From: Bacteroidales bacterium UBA1179
GTDB taxonomy: Bacteria > Bacteroidota > Bacteroidia > Bacteroidales > Bacteroidaceae
Reading direction: 5' to 3'
Length of the DNA stretch: 10,604 nucleotides
Assembly (NCBI GenBank): GCA_002309915.1
Contig: DBYT01000031.1
Span: forward strand, 36,348-46,951
Both the position numbers and the translations under genes were made by a program. Below the pieces are notes generated by a model. The model was not told the DNA's origin, ran no database searches, and worked only from the letters and a program-made list of their open reading frames with translations. Of this stretch, positions 1 through 6,253 are shown piece by piece. Numbering within the stretch: the stretch's first letter is position 1; the number at the start of each line of letters is the position of its first letter.

Positions 1-218
1 ATTGCTCTCTCGTCATGCTGATCGACTGCATTCTCAACGCGGTCTTTAGGATACAGATAGAGGAATCCTTCGGCACCGGCTTCACTCTCATGTGTGTTTA
101 TCCATGACTGTGCGGCCACAAAGCCGTACCAATCGATTGTAGCTTTCTGCTGTGCGTTCACACTCACGGGAAGCAGGCCGACTATGAGAGCCTGCATCAC
201 TAATGACTTGATTTTCAT
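1..218 (-). CDS. Probable outer-membrane porin-like protein, N-terminal fragment
   Basis: Translating the complement from the ATG at 218-216 gives 72 codons that stay open to the window edge, so the C-terminal part is missing. The protein begins MKIKSLVMQALIVGLLPVSV and continues N-A-Q, a typical Sec signal peptide with likely cleavage near residues 22-23. The mature start reads IDWYGFVAAQSW, then an acidic stretch and FLYLYPKD. That pattern resembles the first strand of Bacteroidota outer-membrane beta-barrel proteins annotated as porins (DWYGYV..., then a Y/F-P-rich turn). Family membership is inferred from this short stretch by memory and is only moderately safe. The start lies 7 nt after the GH95 stop codon on the same strand, so the two are almost certainly co-transcribed. 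A barrel could import the sugars the GH95 enzyme releases, but that is inference. Confidence 0.6.
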   Translation of the reverse strand, partial: MKIKSLVMQALIVGLLPVSVNAQQKATIDWYGFVAAQSWINTHESEAGAEGFLYLYPKDRVENAVDQHDERA

Positions 219-225
219 TGTTTAG

Positions 226-2598
226 TTAAAATGTTATTGTATAAGTTTTTCCTGATTTTGTGTCGATGCTCTTGTCCTGGCCGTTCCAGGCAATGTCCAG
301 CTTGCCGCCCACGGTTGAGCGTACCTTAACGGTTGCGGGCTTGCCGTCCTTCCAGGTCAGCTCGTCCAGAACGAATCCGCCGCGGCAGCAAAGACCCTTT
401 ACGGTACCGTCCTTCCAAACATCGGGCAGAGCGGGCAGAAGCACAATCTTTCCGGTGTGGCTCTGAACGAGCATCTCGGCTATACCTGCAGTGCAGCCAA
501 AGTTTCCGTCAATCTGGAATGGCGGGTGTGCATCGAACAGGTTGTTGTATGTACCGCCGCGACCGCCGAATCCGCGTCCGCCGGCAGGCTTGATCTGATC
601 CTGTATCAGCTTGTAGGCGTGGTTGCCGTCAAGCAGGCGGGCCCACAGGCAGACCTTCCAACCCATTGACCAGCCGGTTGACTCGTCACCACGTGCCTCA
701 AGGCTGGTGCGTACGGCCTTGAAGAGGTCTGGAGTGCCATCGGCCGTAATCTGACGTCCGGGATACATGCCCCACAGATGCGATACGTGGCGGTGGTTGT
801 CCTTGGGATCGTCCCAATCCTCGAACCACTCCTGTAGCTGTCCCCAGCTTCCTATCTTCATGGGAGCCAGACGGCCCTTGACTTCACTGAGTTTTTTCAC
901 GAATTCACCGTCCTTTTCGCCCATCAGAGCGGCAGCCTCGATGGTGTTGCCAAAGAGGTCGGCCATCATCTGGTTGTCCATTGTGGCGCCGAATACGGTG
1001 GTTATGTTACCCTTGCCCAGAACGTCCTGTACGTGGGGTGCGTTCTCGGGTGAATATGACGGTGCAATCACCAGATACTTGTTGCCCGATACAGGTTCCT
1101 CAACCAGGAAGTCTATGAAGAACTCGCAGGCACTCTTCATGATGGGATAAATCTCCTTAAGATACTTGGGATCCTGATTGAACAGGTAGCCGTCCCAGAT
1201 CTGCTGGCAGAACCATGCTGCGCCGGTGGGCCACATTCCGTTGTACGCGCCGTCAACTGCACCGGTGGAACGCCAGATATCTGTGTTGTGGTGCAGGGTC
1301 CATCCGCGGCAACCGTACATCTCGGCGGTCTCCTTTCCGTGTTCTGCGCAATCCTTTACAAGCTGCAGGAAGGGATCGAATGTCTGGGAGATTCCGCAGA
1401 CGAATGCGGGCCAGTAGTTCATCTCAACATTGATGTTGGTGGTGTACTTGCCGTCCCAGGGTGCCTGGCGGCTCTCGTTCCAGATTCCCTGCAGGTTGGC
1501 GGCCTGTCCGCCCGGCTGTGAGCAGCATATAAGCAGATATCGGCCGAACTGGAAATACAGAGTAACCAACTGCGGATCAAAGTTGCTTGCAAACTGAGCC
1601 ACACGCTGATCGGTAGGCAACTTGGCCTGATCATTGGTTCCCAGGTCAAGAGTAACTGTACCGAACTGTTTCTGATACTCTTTTATATTTTCGGCCAGAA
1701 CGGTGGCATATTTCTTCTTACCTTTGGCAAAAGGCTCCAGCCAGCGGTCAGCAGCCTTGTTCTCATCGCCGCTTACGCTCTGGTAATTCACAAAGTTGGT
1801 TCCTATCGATATGTAAATGGTCACTGCATCGGCACCGCTTACGCTGACAGCATTGTCGGCTGCAGTCATGCTGCCGCCCTCCGGTATGATCAGGGTCTTG
1901 TCGGTAAAACGGATCTTACCCTCAATGCCTTCGTGGTCATCGCCCTTGCATGATACGGTCATGACAGCCTGCTTGCCGGTAACCTCGGCGGAGCGTCCCA
2001 GAATCCTGTCGTCACGATACGGCAGGTTGTAACTGGCCTTGAATGAGAGAGCCCCCTTGGCCGATGCCGTCAGACGCAGTGCAATAACCTGGTCGGGGAA
2101 TGATACAAAGCACTCGCGGGTGTACTCCACACCGTTAGCCTTAAAGCGTGTCAGAGCCACTGAGCGGGCAATGTCAAGCTCCCTGTAATAGTCGGTGAAA
2201 TCGGTGATTCCGTCAAAATCCAGCATCAGCGAACCGGCAGTCTGGTAGGGCATTCCGTGTGCGCTCTTGGATGATATGTACTCGTCGCAAAGGGCCTGGG
2301 CATCAGAACGGCGACCCTCCCAAAGGGCCTGGCGGATCTGCTCCAGTCCGTCCTTGGCGGCGTAATTGACATTGTTGTGAGGACCTCCGCCCCAGATAGT
2401 CTCCTCATTTATCTGGATGCGCTCCTGAGCGGGAGTACCGAACACCATGGCACCCAGGCGTCCGTTACCCAGCGGAAGTGCATCGGTCCACTGTTTGGCC
2501 GGCGCGTCATACCAAAGTTTCAACTCTTGGTTTTGTGAGCAGCATGTAAGTGACATAAAGGCCACAACTGCAAAAAGCAATGATTTTTTCATAATCAT
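226..2598 (-). CDS. GH95 family glycosidase lipoprotein (alpha-L-fucosidase or alpha-L-galactosidase)
   Basis: This 790-residue protein hydrolyses terminal alpha-L-fucosyl or alpha-L-galactosyl residues by inversion, judging by family. The N-terminus (MIMKKSLL...SLTCCSQ) is a lipoprotein signal with a probable lipidated Cys at residue 20, so it should be anchored in the cell envelope. The GH95 hallmark LPLGNGRLGAMVFG is at 41-54 and NEETIWGGGPHN at 64-75. An N-terminal beta-sandwich is followed by an (alpha/alpha)6 barrel from about 330 to 700 and a C-terminal beta domain. N388 and N390 in YTTNIN match the two Asn that activate water in Bifidobacterium AfcA. E518 in PSYSPE is the likely general acid and D697 in QIDGNFG the matching Asp. 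Length is normal for the family. T386 occupies the position of AfcA His419, which hints at L-galactose acceptance. The start could instead be the second Met codon at 2592. It is the first gene of an operon with the porin-like gene. Confidence 0.93.
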   Translation of the reverse strand: MIMKKSLLFAVVAFMSLTCCSQNQELKLWYDAPAKQWTDALPLGNGRLGAMVFGTPAQERIQINEETIWGGGPHNNVNYAAKDGLEQIRQALWEGRRSDAQALCDEYISSKSAHGMPYQTAGSLMLDFDGITDFTDYYRELDIARSVALTRFKANGVEYTRECFVSFPDQVIALRLTASAKGALSFKASYNLPYRDDRILGRSAEVTGKQAVMTVSCKGDDHEGIEGKIRFTDKTLIIPEGGSMTAADNAVSVSGADAVTIYISIGTNFVNYQSVSGDENKAADRWLEPFAKGKKKYATVLAENIKEYQKQFGTVTLDLGTNDQAKLPTDQRVAQFASNFDPQLVTLYFQFGRYLLICCSQPGGQAANLQGIWNESRQAPWDGKYTTNINVEMNYWPAFVCGISQTFDPFLQLVKDCAEHGKETAEMYGCRGWTLHHNTDIWRSTGAVDGAYNGMWPTGAAWFCQQIWDGYLFNQDPKYLKEIYPIMKSACEFFIDFLVEEPVSGNKYLVIAPSYSPENAPHVQDVLGKGNITTVFGATMDNQMMADLFGNTIEAAALMGEKDGEFVKKLSEVKGRLAPMKIGSWGQLQEWFEDWDDPKDNHRHVSHLWGMYPGRQITADGTPDLFKAVRTSLEARGDESTGWSMGWKVCLWARLLDGNHAYKLIQDQIKPAGGRGFGGRGGTYNNLFDAHPPFQIDGNFGCTAGIAEMLVQSHTGKIVLLPALPDVWKDGTVKGLCCRGGFVLDELTWKDGKPATVKVRSTVGGKLDIAWNGQDKSIDTKSGKTYTITF

Positions 2599-2623
2599 AT
2601 AGGGTTAGCTACATTATAGGTCT

Positions 2624-2631
2624 CAAAAGTA
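2624..2631 (-). promoter_or_regulatory. Candidate -7 promoter box of the GH95 operon
   Basis: On the minus strand this reads TACTTTTG, an exact match to the Bacteroidota -7 consensus TAnnTTTG, 25 nt upstream of the GH95 start. A run of A lies just upstream. No TTTG stands at the expected 19-21 nt further upstream; the nearest is 34 nt away. The call therefore rests on the -7 box and its position alone. Confidence 0.5.
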
Positions 2632-2676
2632 CTCTTTTTTAACGGAACAGCAGGCATATCAGGCACAAAAACGCTC

Positions 2677-2703
2677 AATACGCCAGACACTCCGACTAAG
2701 ACA
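2677..2703 (+). repeat. Short AATACGC repeat near the left edge of the REP-like region
   Basis: The heptamer AATACGC occurs at 2677-2683, again at 2703-2709 where the first full repeat unit begins, and at 2786-2792 where the split unit begins. Its complement GCGTATT is at 2758-2764. The 2677 occurrence may be the edge of another decayed unit, but the following bases do not align well with the full units, so this is a weak call. Confidence 0.3.
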
Positions 2704-2780
2704 ATACGCTGGCACGCGGGTTCCCGGACCGAGCGTCCGCACTTCACGCAGGTTCGGGCGTATTCTTGGACGCTTGGACT
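2704..2780 (+). repeat. REP-like repeat unit, upstream copy
   Basis: This 77-base GC-rich unit begins ATACGCTGGCACGCGGG and ends GGACGCTTGGACT. Aligned by eye without gaps, it matches 61 of 77 bases (about 79%) of the unit at 3828-3904 on the other side of the RAYT gene, in the same orientation. It contains a perfect 5-bp hairpin, CGGAC/GTCCG with a 5-nt loop, at 2725-2739. It also contains a longer-range inverted pair, AGCGTCC (2732-2738) with GGACGCT (2768-2774), 29 nt apart. Imperfect palindromic units flanking a RAYT gene are the known arrangement of REP sequences with their cognate transposase. That this unit is the substrate of the neighbouring protein is inference. Confidence 0.8.
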
Positions 2781-2786
2781 ACGTAA

Positions 2787-2804
2787 ATACGCTCCCGCGC
2801 GGAA
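2787..2804 (+). repeat. Head of a split REP-like unit
   Basis: This stretch (ATACGCTCCCGCGCGGAA) matches 13 of 18 bases of the head of the unit at 2704, and lies 83 nt after that head. It stops resembling the unit just before the RAYT promoter. The matching tail appears after the RAYT stop at 3810. The gene therefore seems to sit inside one unit of a former tandem array. Confidence 0.5.
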
Positions 2805-2826
2805 AACACGTCAAAACGTCCACAGT

Positions 2827-2858
2827 TTTGGCAGTCTCTGGCGATTCGCCTATATTTG
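2827..2858 (+). promoter_or_regulatory. Bacteroidota-type promoter of the RAYT gene
   Basis: A -33 element TTTG (2827-2830) is followed by exactly 20 nt and then TATATTTG (2851-2858), an exact match to TAnnTTTG. This is the best promoter in the window. Transcription should begin about 5-8 nt downstream, leaving a leader of roughly 20 nt before the ATG at 2885. This placement is the main reason to reject upstream in-frame ATGs as the start. Confidence 0.75.
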
Positions 2859-2884
2859 CAAAAACACCATTTCTAATACTGCTT

Positions 2885-3805
2885 ATGAGAAATCTTTACC
2901 ACCTGTGTGTTGCATCACACAATGAAGTCCTGTTCAGGGACGAATCTGATTTCATCGCGTTTACCAATCTGATGGCACTGGCCGTATTCAAAACCAATGA
3001 GGAATTGTTGGCCGATGCGCTTATGTCAACCCATTACCACCTGGCAGTAATGTCCCATGATCCGGCTCCCTTCATCGCCCGGCTCAGACACAGTTACGGC
3101 CGATACTTCAACTACAAGTACAAAAGAGAAGGACGTTTGGGGCCCAAAGGATTCTTCCAGACCGGTATCATCGGCGCCAAACACCGGAACGCGGCCTTGA
3201 GTTACATTTTAAGAAACGGCCTGCACCATGCACAGAGTGCCACACCGTTCGGTTATCGGCACTGTACCGTGAATTGCGTATTCAACAAAGAGATGGGACG
3301 GCCGCCGGTAAGGCACACCATCACATCAAGGTCCGAGATAGCCTCGTACCTACCGCGCCATTCGGAATTCCCTGATCACTTTGTGATGAATGAAGACGGG
3401 ATGTTCCTGCGCGAATCATTCATGGAGATACCGCAATTGGAACTGCTGTTTGTAACACCCCGGGGATTCCTCTATCAGATGAACCGAATATCCGATGAAA
3501 TCTGGCAAAAGGAACAGATGGAAGACAATTCCAACGAACCGCCCATTACGCTGGGAACGATAGAACATCCCTTTGACAAGCAAAGCATATCCTCTATGCT
3601 GGAGTGTGAGAAGGGCTTCCGGTACAACCCCTCTGCGCTCAATGATGTGGCGGTTTGTAATATCATTGACAGGCAACTGATTAAGCGATTTGGAAAGAGT
3701 TCGGTATATGCATTGTCCGATGCCCAAAAATTCAAGATTGCACAGGTGCTCAGGAACGATCTGCACTTGCCGCAGCATCAGATAAACCGATGCCTGGTGC
3801 TGTGA
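2885..3805 (+). CDS. REP-associated tyrosine transposase-like protein (RAYT, HUH/Y1 family)
   Basis: This 306-residue protein carries the Y1-transposase (IS200/RAYT) signature. The metal-binding HUH motif is H50-Y51-H52 in LMSTHYHLAV. A Tyr-rich helix follows, Y71, Y74, Y77 and Y79 in SYGRYFNYKYKREG, one of which should be the DNA-linking nucleophile. Then come the conserved GxLGPKGFFQ and ALSYILRNGLHHA blocks. RAYTs cut and join single-stranded DNA at REP hairpins. The C-terminal 150 or so residues exceed the minimal Y1 domain and end in a probable DNA-binding helical segment (SDAQKFKIAQVLRNDL, then HQINRCL), as in many Bacteroidota members. I chose the ATG at 2885 because a perfect -33/-7 promoter ends at 2858. 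The reading frame stays open back to 2774, but that extension runs through promoter and repeat sequence and is not credible coding. No terminal inverted repeats of a classical insertion sequence are seen; REP-like units flank it instead. Function on these repeats is inferred. Confidence 0.85.
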   Translation: MRNLYHLCVASHNEVLFRDESDFIAFTNLMALAVFKTNEELLADALMSTHYHLAVMSHDPAPFIARLRHSYGRYFNYKYKREGRLGPKGFFQTGIIGAKHRNAALSYILRNGLHHAQSATPFGYRHCTVNCVFNKEMGRPPVRHTITSRSEIASYLPRHSEFPDHFVMNEDGMFLRESFMEIPQLELLFVTPRGFLYQMNRISDEIWQKEQMEDNSNEPPITLGTIEHPFDKQSISSMLECEKGFRYNPSALNDVAVCNIIDRQLIKRFGKSSVYALSDAQKFKIAQVLRNDLHLPQHQINRCLVL

Positions 3806-3809
3806 ATCC

Positions 3810-3827
3810 GGACGCTTTGACATGAAA
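3810..3827 (+). repeat. Tail of a split REP-like unit after the RAYT stop
   Basis: GGACGCTTTGACAT begins 4 nt after the RAYT stop and closely matches the tail of the upstream unit at 2768 (GGACGCTTGGACTACG). It runs directly into the ATACG head of the next full unit, as the upstream tail runs into ATACG at 2787. Together with the head at 2787 it completes one unit interrupted by the gene. Confidence 0.55.
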
Positions 3828-3904
3828 ATACGTTTGCACGCGGGTTTGCGGTCGGAGCGTCCGCTGTTTACGCAGGTGCGGGCATTTTTGAGGACGCTTG
3901 GGCT
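3828..3904 (+). repeat. REP-like repeat unit, downstream copy
   Basis: This 77-base unit is the direct repeat of 2704-2780, about 79% identical by eye with no gaps. The best-kept blocks are GCACGCGGGTT, GAGCGTCCGC, ACGCAGGT and GGACGCTTGG. The inverted pair AGCGTCC (3856-3862) and GGACGCT (3892-3898) is again separated by exactly 29 nt. A short stem GCGG/CCGC (3848-3851 with 3861-3864) replaces the perfect hairpin of the upstream copy. Confidence 0.8.
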
Positions 3905-3918
3905 GGTGTGATGGGTCT

Positions 3919-3987
3919 GGGCGCGGTTTTGCGGTCAGAGCGGGCGCGGGTGTGCGCAGGTGCGGGCGTATTTTTTGGGGTGTGGGG
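3919..3987 (+). repeat. Degenerate third REP-like unit
   Basis: This G-rich stretch aligns with the preceding unit when gaps are allowed. It shares TTTGCGGTC, an AGCG core and the 13-mer CGCAGGTGCGGGC, followed by a T-run as in the other copies. The GGACGCT arm has decayed to GGGGTGT, so the 7-bp inverted pair is lost. It ends about 40 nt before the dusB start. Confidence 0.55.
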
Positions 3988-4010
3988 CGGGGAATACGGT
4001 GAGAAAGCTG

Positions 4011-4018
4011 TACCTTAG
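4011..4018 (+). promoter_or_regulatory. Weak candidate -7 box for the dusB cluster
   Basis: TACCTTAG differs at one base from TAnnTTTG and is followed by CAGG, then the ATG 8 nt after the box. No -33 TTTG is found 19-21 nt upstream, where the degenerate repeat lies. If it is real, the transcript would be nearly leaderless. It is listed because it is the only promoter-like site found between the RAYT gene and the five-gene plus-strand cluster. Confidence 0.3.
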
Positions 4019-4026
4019 CAGGTTGT

Positions 4027-5013
4027 ATGAAGATAGGAGAGATTGATTTTGGGGAGAGGCCGGTTTTTCTGGCTCCGATGGAGGATGTGACTGATCCGGC
4101 GTTCCGTTTGCTTTGCAAGCGGTTCGGGGCCGATATGGTCTATACCGAGTTTGTATCGAGCGACGCCCTGATACGCGAGGTGAACAAAACCATGCAGAAA
4201 CTGACCATCTGTGACGAGGAGCGTCCGGTGGCCATTCAGATTTACGGCAAGGACACCGAGGCTATGGTGGGTGCCGCAAAGATGGTTGAGGCTGCGGGCC
4301 CTGATGTGCTGGACCTGAACTTTGGCTGCCCGGTCAAGAAGGTGGCAGGCAAGGGCGGTGGCGCCGGCATGCTGCAGAATATCCCCAAAATGCTGGAGAT
4401 AACCCGTGCGGTGGTGGATGCGGTCAAGATTCCCGTCACCGTCAAGACACGTCTGGGCTGGAATGACGAGAGCAAGATAATAGTTGAACTGGCCGAGCAG
4501 TTGCAGGACTGCGGTATTCAGGCGCTGACCATCCACGGCCGTACCCGCGCCCAGATGTACACCGGTCAGGCCGACTGGACTCTCATCGGCAAGGTAAAGG
4601 AGAATCCCAGGATGAAGATCCCTATCATCGGCAACGGAGATATCACTACTCCGGAGCGTGCCAAGGAGTGTTTTGACCGATACGGGGTGGATGCCATCAT
4701 GATTGGTCGCGGCAGTTTTGGCCGGCCATGGATTTTTGAGGAGGTAAAGCATTATCTTAAGACTGGAGAGCTTTGGGAGGATCCCGGCTTCCAGTGGAAG
4801 ATGGATGTGCTCAAGCAGGAGACTCTGGACAGTATTGCGCGTCTGGACGAGCGCCGCGGCATAGTACACATTCGCCGGCATCTGGCTGCCAGCCCGCTCT
4901 TTAAAGGGTTGGAGGATTTCCGCCACACCCGCATCGAGATGCTCCGCGCCGAGACTGTTGATGAATTGTTCGCAATAATGGACCGCATTACAGAAAAATG
5001 GGGAAATGAATAG
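4027..5013 (+). CDS. dusB: tRNA-dihydrouridine synthase, DusB type
   Basis: This 328-residue cytoplasmic flavoenzyme reduces specific uridines in tRNA to dihydrouridine using FMN and NADPH. The TIM-barrel signatures are all present. FLAPMEDVTD (14-23) is the FMN-binding start. DLNFGCPVKKV (96-106) contains the catalytic C101. VKTRLGW is at 139-145. IHGRTRAQMYTG (169-180) and IGNGDI (201-206) follow, and MIGRGSFGRPWIF (225-237) closes the phosphate-binding part. The ALTIHGRTRA and IGR..xGRPWIF wording and the length fit DusB better than DusA or DusC. A helical RNA-binding domain follows from about residue 245. The stop overlaps the next gene by 8 nt (ATGAATAG), which suggests translational coupling. 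Assignment to the family is secure; the exact target uridine is not. Confidence 0.95.
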   Translation: MKIGEIDFGERPVFLAPMEDVTDPAFRLLCKRFGADMVYTEFVSSDALIREVNKTMQKLTICDEERPVAIQIYGKDTEAMVGAAKMVEAAGPDVLDLNFGCPVKKVAGKGGGAGMLQNIPKMLEITRAVVDAVKIPVTVKTRLGWNDESKIIVELAEQLQDCGIQALTIHGRTRAQMYTGQADWTLIGKVKENPRMKIPIIGNGDITTPERAKECFDRYGVDAIMIGRGSFGRPWIFEEVKHYLKTGELWEDPGFQWKMDVLKQETLDSIARLDERRGIVHIRRHLAASPLFKGLEDFRHTRIEMLRAETVDELFAIMDRITEKWGNE

Positions 5014-6250
5014 AGCTGATTTTGAGATAATGGCGCCGGTGGGCTCGTGGGAGAGTCTGGCCGCCGCGTTCCAGGCCGGAGCGGGATCAATCTACTTTGG
5101 CGTGGAGAAACTGAACATGCGTTCACGCAGTGCGAGCCATTTTACTTTGGATGACCTGCGTGAGATTGCCTCACAGTGTAACGCTCATGGCGTACAGAGT
5201 TACCTGACACTGAACACCGTGATGTACGGTGAGGACATCCCTCTGGTACACGAGATAGTGGATGCTGCTCTGGCGGCGGGGATATCGGCCATAATTGCGT
5301 GCGATATCGCGGTGATGACCTACTGCAACAAGGTGGGAATGGAGGTTCATCTGTCAACGCAGCTCAATATAAGCAACATCGAGGCGCTCAAGTTCTACGC
5401 CCAGTTTGCCGATGTGGTGGTGCTGGCCCGTGAACTGAATCTGGACCAGGTGACCGAGATCCACAAGCAGATAATTGAACAGGATATCCGTGGACCGAAA
5501 GGTGCTCTGATACGTATTGAGATGTTCTGCCACGGAGCCCTGTGCATGGCCATAAGCGGAAAGTGCTACCTGAGTCTGAATGAGATGAACGCCAGTGCCA
5601 ACCGCGGAGCCTGCATGCAGATTTGCCGCCGCGGATACATTGTAAAGGACCGCGAGACCGATATAGAACTGGCCATTGAGAACCAGTACATAATGTCACC
5701 CAAGGACCTCAAGACAATACGCTTTATGGACCGTATGATTGAGGCCGGCGTGCAGGTGTTCAAGATTGAGGGCCGAGCCCGCGGACCCGAATATGTACGC
5801 ACCGTTGCTGAGTGTTACGGCGAGGCAATCCAGGCTGTTCTGGACGGTGATTTCACCGATGAAAAGAAGGATAATTGGGACAAACGTCTTGCTACGGTAT
5901 TCAACCGCGGATTCTGGGACGGCTACTATCTGGGCCAGCGTCTGGGTGAGTGGAACGATCAGTACGGATCACAGGCCACCGAGACCAAGGTCTACGTGGG
6001 CAAGTGCACCGACTGGTTCTCAAAGATTGAGGTTGCCGAGTTCTCAATCGAGGCAGCACCCATAAGCGCCGGCGACAAGCTGATGGTAACGGGCGCTACC
6101 ACGGGCTGCATCACATTCAACCTGGATGATCCGCGCGTAGACCTTAAGACCGTTGAGACCGTGCCGCAGGGAGTACGCGTATCGTTTAAGACGCCGGAGC
6201 GTGTCCGCCGCGGTGATAAGCTGTTCAAAGTGATATCACGAACCAATTGA
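5006..6250 (+). CDS. U32 family protein, TrhP-like tRNA hydroxylation factor
   Basis: This 414-residue protein is commonly labelled peptidase U32. Characterised relatives are iron-sulfur proteins for O2-independent hydroxylation (TrhP for tRNA 5-hydroxyuridine, RlhA for 23S rRNA, UbiU/UbiV for ubiquinone). Visible signatures are the N-terminal APVGSWESLAAAFQAGAGSIYFG (10-32), HLSTQLNISN (115-124) and the U32 motif IEMFCHGALCMAISGKC (171-187). NRGACMQICR (199-208) and FKIEGRARGPEYV (252-264) follow. C180, C187 and C203 fit three of the expected cluster ligands; I cannot assign the fourth (C175 and C207 are nearby). A C-terminal beta domain occupies about 325-411. Length and motif wording resemble TrhP (about 450 residues) more than RlhA (about 650) or UbiU/V (about 300). 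Pairing with dusB supports a tRNA role. Proteolytic activity is possible but less likely. Confidence 0.8.
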   Translation: MNRADFEIMAPVGSWESLAAAFQAGAGSIYFGVEKLNMRSRSASHFTLDDLREIASQCNAHGVQSYLTLNTVMYGEDIPLVHEIVDAALAAGISAIIACDIAVMTYCNKVGMEVHLSTQLNISNIEALKFYAQFADVVVLARELNLDQVTEIHKQIIEQDIRGPKGALIRIEMFCHGALCMAISGKCYLSLNEMNASANRGACMQICRRGYIVKDRETDIELAIENQYIMSPKDLKTIRFMDRMIEAGVQVFKIEGRARGPEYVRTVAECYGEAIQAVLDGDFTDEKKDNWDKRLATVFNRGFWDGYYLGQRLGEWNDQYGSQATETKVYVGKCTDWFSKIEVAEFSIEAAPISAGDKLMVTGATTGCITFNLDDPRVDLKTVETVPQGVRVSFKTPERVRRGDKLFKVISRTN

Positions 6251-6253
6251 AAT

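Noticed and set aside
767..1150. Plus-strand frames of 60-127 codons inside the GH95 region
   Set aside because: All are shadows of the GH95 gene on the opposite strand, with low-complexity translations and no motifs.
2704..3987. CRISPR array or classical insertion sequence
   Set aside because: The units are long, imperfect and not separated by uniform unique spacers. No Cas gene is present. The flanking units are direct repeats, with no terminal inverted repeats at matching ends.
3806..4026. Rho-independent terminator between the RAYT gene and dusB
   Set aside because: The T-runs here are part of the repeat units and are not directly preceded by a strong GC hairpin, so no terminator is called.
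3750..4118. A 122-codon minus-strand frame across the RAYT end and the repeats
   Set aside because: It crosses three repeat copies and is rich in Pro, Arg and Lys from GC-rich repeats; there is no domain, promoter or signal peptide.
4015..4926. A 303-codon open frame on the minus strand
   Set aside because: It is antisense to the secure dusB gene, shows no recognisable domain, and is explained by the codon bias of the plus-strand gene.
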